Part shown: positions 1 to 5,654 of the stretch, in pieces | Layout of the letters: the number at the start of each line of letters is the position of its first letter | Position numbering within the stretch: position 1 is the stretch's first letter | Source of the DNA: Pseudomonadota bacterium | GTDB taxonomy: Bacteria > Desulfobacterota > Desulfovibrionia > Desulfovibrionales > Desulfovibrionaceae | Length of the DNA stretch: 8,745 nucleotides | Direction of reading: 5' to 3' | Assembly (NCBI GenBank): GCA_023426275.1 | Contig: JAFABC010000192.1 | Location: forward strand, 1 to 8,745 | Position numbers and translations under genes: made by a program | Notes under the pieces: generated by a model | Database searches by the model: none | Seen by the model: the letters and a program-made list of their open reading frames with translations, nothing else | What the model was told of the DNA's origin: nothing

Positions 1-999
1 GAAGAGGGGTTGTCGGCATACGACATCGACCGGGTCTATCTGGCCGGCGAGCGGTGCGTCGACAACAACCATATCTATCAGGCCGTGGTGGGCGACGCCA
101 TCGACGGCCTGTCCGCCTGGGCCGGCGATACGACATTCGCCGCCGGCCAGAAATGCTATGTCGCGGCCACGCACCGCATCTATCAATCGCGTACCCCGAC
201 AACAGACCAGTACCCGCCGAACTACCTGGACGACATCTGGACAGCCATCGGCTGGGTCAACCAGGGCGCGGATCTGGCCGACGCCACCTACTGGGCGGAT
301 CTGGGTTCGACCAATTATTGGGGCCAATTCGACGATTTCACGTCGACCCAGACGGTCGGCGTACCCGTCGACGACGGCTATGCCATCGATGTGTCCCTGG
401 ACTCCAATAAATGCAATGCCGCCGCCCTGTTCAACTGCTACGGCAAGCGGATCGATTTTTCCGTGGTTGACGCGGAAGGCGTGGTGCTATGGAGCGATTC
501 CGTCAATCTCGTCGAACGCAACAGCCGAACTTATTCCGATTTTTTCTTCAACCGCAATCTGCGCATCCGGTCCGATCTGATCGTCCGGTTTCCGGCCTAT
601 TTCAACACCACATTGCGCATCTACATCTGGGGTCCAACCGCTGCAAAGTGCGGCATGATAAAAGAAGGCTATCTTAAAGAGATTGCCACAACGCTAAACA
701 ATGTTTCTCTGTCAATTAATGACTACAGCGAAGTGACGACAAGCGATTTTGGCGTGACGACTATCACTAAGAGGCAAAATAAAAAAAGAAACAGCATTCC
801 CCTTCGTATAAAAACGAAAGACATTGACATGGTGTATAGATTTTTTTCGCAGCTATCATCCGTGCCATGCGTCTATATCTGTGACAAGGATGGATCGTTT
901 GAGTGCATGACCATCCATGGTTTGTTTGAAAATTTTAAGATCGTGATCCCCGGCTACACCGTGTCCGACGTGTCGGTGGACATCAACGGCATCAACTAG
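1..999 (+). CDS. Phage tail protein with carbohydrate-binding-like repeats (5' partial)
   Basis: Predicted distal tail or adhesion protein. The frame is open from base 1. The first possible start, TTG at 10, has no well-placed ribosome binding site and aligns with the Leu of an internal GLSA motif, so the true start probably lies upstream of the window. Counting from that TTG there are 329 residues. Two copies of a roughly 33-residue module open the protein (GLSAY..AGERC..HIYQA, then GLSAW..AGQKC..HRIYQS). They resemble the short aromatic modules of chitin/carbohydrate-binding CBM5/12-type domains. Residues 95-115 carry the W-x-DLG-x-TN-x-W-x-FDD...STQT pattern found in many phage tail proteins. 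Residues 225-329 form the usual C-terminal domain of that family (INDYSEVTTSDFG..., ending VSVDINGIN). GC content falls sharply from about 640 to 950, which suggests modular exchange. The family match is from recall of motifs. Confidence 0.8.
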   Translation, partial: EEGLSAYDIDRVYLAGERCVDNNHIYQAVVGDAIDGLSAWAGDTTFAAGQKCYVAATHRIYQSRTPTTDQYPPNYLDDIWTAIGWVNQGADLADATYWADLGSTNYWGQFDDFTSTQTVGVPVDDGYAIDVSLDSNKCNAAALFNCYGKRIDFSVVDAEGVVLWSDSVNLVERNSRTYSDFFFNRNLRIRSDLIVRFPAYFNTTLRIYIWGPTAAKCGMIKEGYLKEIATTLNNVSLSINDYSEVTTSDFGVTTITKRQNKKRNSIPLRIKTKDIDMVYRFFSQLSSVPCVYICDKDGSFECMTIHGLFENFKIVIPGYTVSDVSVDINGIN

Positions 1000-1010
1000 C
1001 GAGGCGCGCC

Positions 1011-1721
1011 ATGGCTGACCAGATCGATATCGTCCTGCCCATCCTGCCGGTCCCCCCGGAGCCGGACAGCAGCACGTTTGACCCGGAGATGGAGGCGTTT
1101 TTACGCGCCCTGGCCCAATATCAGTCCAAGCAGGCCGATTGGACTGCCCAGGCCAATGCCCTGGCCGCAGGCGTTGAAAATGATGCCTCCCTGGCCGAAC
1201 AGGACGCCATGGACGCCGAGGCCGCCGCAGCATCCGCCGGCGGGGCTGCGGACGAGGCGACCGCCGCCCGCGATACGACCCTGGCCGCCCGGGACACAAC
1301 TTTAGCCGCCCGAGATGTCACGACAGCAGCTTCGGCTACAGCGACCAACGCAGCAGACGCAGCGTCGGCATCCGCCGCAAGCGTGAATCCAGGAACGGAC
1401 CCGGAGCAGATTGTACGCGCCGGAGACCTGGGAACGTCCGCGTGGCTAGATCAAACGTGGCTTTTTAAATCAACCACATGGGACGCGCCATCCTGTGCCA
1501 ACGCAACGCAGGTGAGCACCACGCTCGAAGTCCCTGGTGTGGAAATCGGCGATACTGTAGACGCCCGCGCGTCCGTCGCGCTGTCTGGCCTGCATTTGAG
1601 GGGTGAGGCCACAGCTGCCAATGTTGTGACGTTGTACTTGTCCAACCTTACCGGAGCAGCCATCGATTTGCCGTCCGCCACTTACTACGCCGCCATCCTC
1701 AAGCGCACCCCCACGAGGTAA
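1011..1721 (+). CDS. Alanine-rich coiled-coil phage tail stalk protein
   Basis: A 236-residue putative tail-fibre connector or stalk. The ATG lies 11 bases after the previous stop, with GAGG at 1001-1004 as ribosome binding site. After a Pro-rich start (residues 8-18), residues 25-125 are strongly Ala-rich with scattered Asp, Glu and Arg, as expected of a long helix or coiled coil. Within this are three consecutive seven-residue units (AARDTTL, AARDTTL, AARDVTT; residues 85-105), encoded by 21-bp tandem repeats. Residues 170-232 form a small beta-rich domain (EIGDTVDARAS...TVTLYLSNLTGAAIDL-like), a type often found at the C-terminus of small phage tail proteins. It is probably cotranscribed with its neighbours. 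No enzymatic motif is visible. The structural role is inferred from composition and position. Confidence 0.75.
   Translation: MADQIDIVLPILPVPPEPDSSTFDPEMEAFLRALAQYQSKQADWTAQANALAAGVENDASLAEQDAMDAEAAAASAGGAADEATAARDTTLAARDTTLAARDVTTAASATATNAADAASASAASVNPGTDPEQIVRAGDLGTSAWLDQTWLFKSTTWDAPSCANATQVSTTLEVPGVEIGDTVDARASVALSGLHLRGEATAANVVTLYLSNLTGAAIDLPSATYYAAILKRTPTR
1263..1325 (+). repeat. Three 21-bp tandem repeats inside the stalk gene
   Basis: Three successive in-frame 21-bp units start at 1263, 1284 and 1305, each beginning GCCGCCCG and encoding AARD followed by TTL, TTL or VTT. The units differ at synonymous positions, so the amino-acid heptad is better conserved than the DNA. This suggests an old duplication kept for coiled-coil geometry. 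Confidence 0.8.
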
Positions 1722-1723
1722 AT

Positions 1724-2983
1724 ATGAGCTACCCTGCGCCAATACTGAATCTTAATTTTGCAAACGCCAAGCAACTCGTTCATCCTGCTGTCGCGTTCTC
1801 CCGTCCATCACAGGGGTCGTATTTCGATAGCAACGAGGGGTTGCGCTACGCGCCGGCTGGTGTTCCTCGATTCGACCACGATCCTCTGACAGGAATATGT
1901 AAGGGGTTGCTTGTTGAGCCGAGCGTGACATTTTTGGATACGTACTCGGAACAATTCGACAACGCAGCGTGGACAAAGACTCGATGCAGCATTACGGCTG
2001 ATCTTGCTTTATCCCCTGACGGGTCTATGACAAGTGATAAAATGATTGAAGATACGACAGCAAACGCTAGCCATGAAATATCACAGGCAATATCGTTTAC
2101 AACTGGTGTCGTTTCCTGCGACGTTTTCTTACGTGCTGGAGAACGCATGTTTGCGAGGGTACTGCTCTCTGACGGCGCAACAGGATCAATATACGTTGAT
2201 GTTAATCTCAGTACAGGTGAGCATAGTGATGTTGTGTCAAGTGGCTCGTGGACTGGTGCATCGGCAGAGATCTGTTACGCCGGCTATGGTTTATACCGCG
2301 TGTATATATCTGGAGTCGCAGCCAGTGGAACCGGAAAAATCCTGACCGTGTATGCAAGCCCGGCTTTGGGAGTCGTTGCGTACACAGGCGACGGTTCGTC
2401 TGGCATTTATATTTGGGGCGCAAATATTTACGCCGGCTCCGGCCCAACATCCTATCTCCCAACAACCTCGGCCGGCGTCACTCGCGCCGCCGATGTTTGC
2501 AGCGTGGACTTGACAAAGCTTAAAGACGTGGGGGGAAATGCGTTGTGGTCGGGGGTAGAGGGGACTATTGTTTTTGATGGGGAATTTATCGGAGACACTC
2601 CGTCCAGCTACCTCCCTGTTTTAACTATCGACGATGGAACGATAAACAACAGGATTGGTATATATAGAATAGGGTCATTGGAACAAATATATGCTACAAT
2701 GCAAGTTTCAGCCGTTGAACAATTATCGCTTACTTACACAACGTCTATTAACCCACACAACAGATTCAAAAGTTCCTTTGCCTTCTCGGAAAATTCCACG
2801 GCCATGTCTGTATCTGGTTCTGAAGTTCAATCTGATTTTGTATGTAGTGTGCCAGCAAACACTACAAATTTGCGACTTTGTAGCGATTCAGCTGGTAACA
2901 TGACTCGTATGTTGGTTCGCTCAATTAAACTCTACAACCGCCGTATCCCTGACGAATACCTTCCTATTCTGTCCACATTGTAG
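1724..2983 (+). CDS. Lectin-like phage tail fibre/spike protein
   Basis: A 419-residue putative receptor-binding tail fibre or head-spike-type protein. The ATG is two bases after the preceding stop, and the ribosome binding site GAGGT (1715-1719) overlaps that stop, so coupled translation is likely. The N-terminus (residues 1-70) contains FSRPSQGSYFDSNEGL and PRFDHDPLTG...GLLVEP, a signature seen in many phage fibre proteins. Residues 72-260 look like a jelly-roll carbohydrate-binding domain: QFDNAAWTKTR, SPDGSMTSDKMIEDTT, the end motif PTSYLPTTSAGVTRAADV. Residues 275-415 look like a second LamG/concanavalin-like sandwich ending in LYNRRIPDEYLPIL. The gene is much more AT-rich than its neighbours, especially beyond about 2530, as is common for horizontally shuffled host-range modules. 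There is no catalytic signature. The receptor-binding role is inferred from family and position. Confidence 0.8.
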   Translation: MSYPAPILNLNFANAKQLVHPAVAFSRPSQGSYFDSNEGLRYAPAGVPRFDHDPLTGICKGLLVEPSVTFLDTYSEQFDNAAWTKTRCSITADLALSPDGSMTSDKMIEDTTANASHEISQAISFTTGVVSCDVFLRAGERMFARVLLSDGATGSIYVDVNLSTGEHSDVVSSGSWTGASAEICYAGYGLYRVYISGVAASGTGKILTVYASPALGVVAYTGDGSSGIYIWGANIYAGSGPTSYLPTTSAGVTRAADVCSVDLTKLKDVGGNALWSGVEGTIVFDGEFIGDTPSSYLPVLTIDDGTINNRIGIYRIGSLEQIYATMQVSAVEQLSLTYTTSINPHNRFKSSFAFSENSTAMSVSGSEVQSDFVCSVPANTTNLRLCSDSAGNMTRMLVRSIKLYNRRIPDEYLPILSTL

Positions 2984-2992
2984 GAGAACTCC

Positions 2993-3715
2993 ATGCAATA
3001 TGATATTTGCATCAAATGCACTGAGAAATCCGTCCTCATCGCCGCCCTTGCACCCTACGGCCTGACCGTCACGGACGAGTCTGGCCAAGAATCCATGTTG
3101 ACCGCAAGCCTCAGTCACGCTCTTTCCTATGCCGGACGCGTCATCCAGACGCCGGCCGTGATCGACATAAGCACAGGGGGCGTCACCGCTGAGGCAACGT
3201 ACCTCCCAGGCGAGTACGCCGTGCTTCGAGCCGATGAGGTGTTGTTGCGCGAGATCAGCGAGGCCACTCTGGAGGGCGTAGAGATATTGACCGAGCCCCC
3301 CGCCGGGTGCCCGACGTTTGGGGGGTGGAGGGTTTTACCGGCTGTGGACATTCAAGTGGCCCGGGACGCCGCCTGCGCGCGGCTCAATGCGCGGCGTGAC
3401 GCCATCAAATACGGGGTTTTCACGGACAGCCACGGCGTGCGGTACGACGTGCACCGGGATGCCCGGGACAATTTCGACGGCGTCGAGTCCAAGATCGCCA
3501 ACGGGCTGGTGCTGTCGGCTGGGTTCACATGGACCGATGCCGACAATACCGAGCGGCCGCATGACAACGCCAGTTTCCTGGCCCTGACCATGGAGATCCT
3601 GCTGTGGTCCCAGGCAGTGCACGCGGCCTGCGTGGCGGCCAAGAGGGCCGTGCGGGACGATGCTGCCGATCTGGCCGGCGTGGCCACCGCCGAAGCGGCC
3701 GTGTCCTGGCCGTAG
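2993..3715 (+). CDS. DUF4376 domain phage protein (tail-fibre-assembly type)
   Basis: A 240-residue protein, last gene of the tail module. The ATG at 2993 has the ribosome binding site AGGAG (2982-2986), which overlaps the stop of the fibre gene, again pointing to coupled translation. The N-terminal half (residues 1-115) is unassigned and ends in a Gly/Pro-rich linker around 101-112. Residues 118-222 match DUF4376 in pattern: ARDAACARLNARRDAIKYGVF, then YDVHRDARDNFDG, FTWTDADN, and a final helix with ALTMEILLWSQAVHAAC. Proteins of this type usually sit directly after a tail-fibre gene and are thought to assist fibre assembly or form part of the distal tail. That role is inferred. GC content is back to the chromosomal level in the second half. 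Confidence 0.75.
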   Translation: MQYDICIKCTEKSVLIAALAPYGLTVTDESGQESMLTASLSHALSYAGRVIQTPAVIDISTGGVTAEATYLPGEYAVLRADEVLLREISEATLEGVEILTEPPAGCPTFGGWRVLPAVDIQVARDAACARLNARRDAIKYGVFTDSHGVRYDVHRDARDNFDGVESKIANGLVLSAGFTWTDADNTERPHDNASFLALTMEILLWSQAVHAACVAAKRAVRDDAADLAGVATAEAAVSWP

Positions 3716-3726
3716 CGAGCGGGTGG

Positions 3727-3740
3727 GCGCGGATCCGCGC
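3727..3740. repeat. Perfect 14-bp GC palindrome
   Basis: GCGCGGA followed directly by TCCGCGC, 11 bases after the stop of the DUF4376 gene and 12 bases before the terminator stem. It has no loop, so it is a poor RNA hairpin and could be a protein site or chance in GC-rich DNA. Confidence 0.4.
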
Positions 3741-3752
3741 GCGGGAGGAGGG

Positions 3753-3785
3753 CAAGCCCCGGTTTCGGCCGGGGCTTGTTTTTTT
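3753..3785 (+). terminator. Intrinsic terminator of the tail operon
   Basis: A 10-bp stem CAAGCCCCGG / CCGGGGCTTG with a six-base loop (TTTCGG) is followed by seven T residues (3779-3785). It lies 37 bases after the last tail gene and should end the tail transcript. Confidence 0.9.
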
Positions 3786-3837
3786 GGCGCGGGTCTGGCG
3801 GGTGGTCACGCCCTATGCGGCGCTGCTCCGGATGTAA

Positions 3838-3940
3838 CTTGACGTGCCGGAGGGGATGCGGCCGAGAACGGTGCAACAGTTCATGGCGGCGGGGAAAATC
3901 AAGGTCACAAAAGACGGGAGGTATGTGCTGGTGGGGTAGG
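3838..3940 (+). pseudogene. Short HTH-like remnant peptide
   Basis: An open stretch between TAA at 3835-3837 and TAG at 3938-3940. It reads LDVPEGMRPRTVQQFMAAGK and continues IKVTKDGRYVLVG. The pattern RTVQQFMAAGKIxVxKDGRYVLV resembles the second half of a small winged-helix or excisionase-type DNA-binding domain. The same frame before the stop (ending VVTPYAALLRM) could be the missing first helix, in which case an in-frame TAA has broken the gene. Possible starts are GTG 3844 or ATG 3856, but GGAGGGG sits directly against the ATG with no room for a normal ribosome binding spacer. No homologue is recognised with certainty; it may be a relic or non-coding. Confidence 0.3.
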
Positions 3941-3957
3941 GGCGACAGTGCCTCAGA

Positions 3958-4260
3958 TCACTCCGGCAGCCCCATCAGATAGTGTCCATGAGCCACAGCC
4001 AATCGAATCACGTCATTCGAGGTGAATACCCAATTTCTCCCCTGCCGACACGAGGCCCCTGGCAGGCCGTTTCGTAAAATCCTCTGCCTCAAGTTTTGCG
4101 CGCTCTCTCCAAGGACTTTCGCGACCTCCCCCGTCAGATATCCTTTCTTTTCTTCCAGCCCGAGAGTGGATAGGGTCGGCCAAGGGGAGAATGGATAGGG
4201 AGGTTCTACGCAAAACTCAGCATCAAAGAGATCGTGTTTGTCGCAAAAAGTAAAACCGCA
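3958..4260 (-). pseudogene. Helix-turn-helix protein, start-less frame ending at the prophage boundary
   Basis: A minus-strand frame of 100 codons plus TGA (3958-3960) is open from the phage end at 4260. It contains no ATG, GTG or TTG before a TTG at 4090-4092 inside the HTH; the next in-frame codon block upstream of 4260 soon reaches TAG. The peptide has a clear HTH region, GYLTGEVAKVLGESAQNLRQ followed by RILRNGLPG. A wing-like RQGRNWVFTSNDVIRLAVAHG and a C-terminus YLMGLPE follow, much like small MerR-type or phage regulators. The upstream part (FTFCDKHDLFDAEFC..., then a Pro-rich segment) is less clearly coding. Either the 5' end was lost when the element's end formed, or translation uses a rare start such as CTG 4156-4158. 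Pseudogene is my preferred call; the HTH itself is the firmest part. Confidence 0.45.
4209..4260 (-). repeat. Candidate terminal transposase-binding repeats at the phage right end
   Basis: Read from the end inward, TTTTGCG occurs at 4248-4242 and 4215-4209, 33 bases apart or about three helical turns. An inverted copy with two more shared bases (AGTTTTGCG) lies further in at 4092-4100. The terminus is TGCGG. Multiple transposase sites near each end are normal for Mu-like phages, but these short matches could be chance. Confidence 0.35.
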
Positions 4261-4265
4261 TCCCT
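4261..4265. other. Candidate 5-bp target-site duplication (TCCCT)
   Basis: These are the first five host bases after the element's CA end. Mu-type insertion duplicates five bases, so the same TCCCT should precede the TG at the left end outside the window. The other copy cannot be seen here. Confidence 0.35.
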
Positions 4266-4738
4266 GCGGCTACCTCGGCGACGAGCGCCACGCCTGCACC
4301 TGCGGCGAGGCCGAGGTGCGGCGCTACCGGTCGCGGCTGTCCGGGCCGCTGCTCGACCGCATCGACCTGCAGGTGGAGGTGCCGGCCGTGGCCTACAAGG
4401 AGCTGCGGGTGGAAACGTCGCCCGTGACCTCGGCGGTCATGCGAAAGCGCGTGCTCGCGGCCCGGGCCGTGCAGGCGACGCGCTACGCCGGGCTGCCGTT
4501 TTCGGTCAACGGCCGGCTGTCCGGGCGCTGGCTCACCAAATTTTGCGCCCTGCCGGACGAGGGCCATGCCTTTTTGGACAGTGCGGTGCGACGGCTGGGC
4601 CTGTCGGCCCGGGCCCATACGCGCATCCTGCGCATCGCCCGCACCATCGCCGATCTCGACGGGCACGACGAGCTTCGGGTGGAGCATCTGGCCGAAGCCG
4701 TCAATCTTCGCAACCTGGACCGGCAACGGCCGGCCTAG
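4261..4738 (+). pseudogene. comM: comM / YifB-family Mg-chelatase-like ATPase, C-terminal fragment
   Basis: The last 158 codons of ComM, a hexameric AAA+ branch-migration helicase that supports recombination of incoming DNA in transformable bacteria. The full protein is about 500 residues, so roughly two thirds is missing here, including Walker A and Walker B. What remains begins in the conserved NPCPCGYLGD motif as PCGYLGD..HACTC. It continues with RRYRSRLSGPLLDRIDLQVE, then the Mg-chelatase C-terminal domain: FSVNGRLSGRWLTKFC, LGLSARAHTRILRIARTIAD, HLAEAVNLRNLDR. The frame can be extended back into phage DNA to a TTG at 4238, which could in principle start a short fusion peptide. Without its ATP site the fragment cannot work as a helicase. 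The disruption is caused by the element at its left. Confidence 0.85.
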
Positions 4739-4804
4739 TATCGTGTCCTTGAAGTCGAGGCATACAAATTATTGAAGACAACAGACCAAGAGCGTTTATC
4801 TTTT

Positions 4805-4832
4805 CTTAAAAAATACTCTCGTATTTTTTAAG
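4805..4832. promoter_or_regulatory. AT-rich perfect inverted repeat between comM and map
   Basis: CTTAAAAAATAC and GTATTTTTTAAG form a perfect 12-bp inverted repeat around the loop TCTC, 79 bases before the map start codon. In a GC-rich genome this stands out. It could act as a weak bidirectional terminator (A-tract and T-tract flanks) or as an operator for a dimeric regulator. There is no GC core, so a strong terminator is unlikely. Confidence 0.5.
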
Positions 4833-4910
4833 GGACGTCACACGAGACAGGTGGTCACCCCAAAGTCTTTCCCCGGGACCCGTTCCCGGTCGATACGCGA
4901 GGCAAGAATC

Positions 4911-5654
4911 ATGACAGTGCAAACACAACAGGATCTGGACAAACTGCGCGCCATCGGCACGATCGTGCGCCTGAGCCTGGAAGCCATGACCCGGGCGGCC
5001 TGCCCGGGCATGACCACGGCCGAACTCGACGCCGTGTGCGCGGCGGTGCTGGCCGAACACGGGGCCGAGGCCTCCCCGGCCAAGGTCTACAACTTCCCGG
5101 GCACGGCCTGCATCAGCGTCAACGAGGAAGCCGTCCACGGCATTCCGGGCGAGCGCAAGCTCGCGGCCGGCGATCTGGTCAAGTGCGACGTCACGGCGGA
5201 AAAGGACGGCTACGTGGCCGATTCGGCCGTGACCGTGCGCGTGGGCGCGGTCGCGCCCGAGGCCGAAGCCCTGGCCCGCTGCGCCGAACGGGCTTTCACC
5301 CAGGGCCTGCGGGCCGCCAAGGTCGGCAACCGCATCCGGGACATCGGCCGCGCCGTGGAACGGGAAGTGCGCCATCAGGGCTTCAGCGTCATCCGCGAAT
5401 TGTGCGGCCACGGCGTCGGCCGCAGCATCCACGAGCAGCCGACCGTGCCGAACTACTACGACGCCCGCTTCGACACCAAACTGACCAACGGGCTGGTCCT
5501 GACCATCGAACCGATCATCGCCGCGGGCAGCGGCCGCGTCCGGGTGCAGTCCGACAAGTGGACCATCCGCACGCGGGACAAGAGTCTGGCCGCGCACTAC
5601 GAGCACAGCATCGTCATCACCAACAGCGGTCCGGTGCTGCTGACGGCGGCCTAG
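4911..5654 (+). CDS. map: Methionine aminopeptidase, type I
   Basis: Removes the initiator methionine from nascent cytosolic proteins when the second residue is small. The chosen ATG gives 247 residues, starting TQQDLDKLRAIG-like as family members do, with GAGG at 4899-4902 eight bases upstream. A longer frame to GTG 4851 adds 20 residues unlike the family. All five metal ligands are visible: Asp93 and Asp104 (CDVTAEKDGYVADS), His167 (GHGVG), Glu200 (TIEP) and Glu231 (YEHSIVIT). Each is offset by four from the E. coli enzyme (Asp97, Asp108, His171, Glu204, Glu235). The substrate-side histidine in VHGIP is His76 and a second one is His174 (SIHE). There is no N-terminal zinc-finger extension. 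A small hairpin (CCGGGA / TCCCGG, 4873-4889) precedes the ribosome binding site. The 3' end overlaps the opposing kinase gene by four bases. Confidence 0.95.
   Translation: MTVQTQQDLDKLRAIGTIVRLSLEAMTRAACPGMTTAELDAVCAAVLAEHGAEASPAKVYNFPGTACISVNEEAVHGIPGERKLAAGDLVKCDVTAEKDGYVADSAVTVRVGAVAPEAEALARCAERAFTQGLRAAKVGNRIRDIGRAVEREVRHQGFSVIRELCGHGVGRSIHEQPTVPNYYDARFDTKLTNGLVLTIEPIIAAGSGRVRVQSDKWTIRTRDKSLAAHYEHSIVITNSGPVLLTAA

Larger units (their letters stand above)
1..4260 (+). mobile_element. Right-hand end of a prophage (probably Mu-like/transposable), inserted in comM
   Basis: Four co-directional tail genes, a terminator and about 480 bases of remnant-bearing DNA end abruptly where comM coding sequence resumes. 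The plus strand ends in CCGCA at 4256-4260. Read inward from the end it starts TGCGG, so it has the TG...CA terminus typical of Mu-family and other DDE-transposed elements. Tail-fibre genes next to the right end match the Mu gene order. Copies of CGCAAAA at 4242-4248 and 4209-4215, 33 bases apart, could be transposase binding sites. No transposase, integrase or left end is in view, so the Mu-like label is an inference; a site-specific integrant is the main alternative. The prophage identity itself is well supported by the tail genes. Confidence 0.7.

Noticed and set aside
4013..4213. A 66-codon minus-strand frame starting at TTG 4213
   Set aside because: It overlaps the HTH frame in a different phase and has no recognisable motif. 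The HTH phase is far more protein-like. A frameshift joining the two at the A-rich run near 4141-4155 was considered, but nothing supports it.
4223..4726. A 167-codon minus-strand open frame opposite comM
   Set aside because: Antisense to a recognisable ComM domain, no domain of its own, and no ribosome binding site.
4749..4800. Possible promoter for map from TTGAAG elements at 4749 and 4772
   Set aside because: No acceptable -10 hexamer at 16-18 bases from either; the best match is three of six.
4851..4910. Upstream GTG start for map
   Set aside because: It adds 20 residues not seen in the family and lacks a ribosome binding site, whereas ATG 4911 has one.
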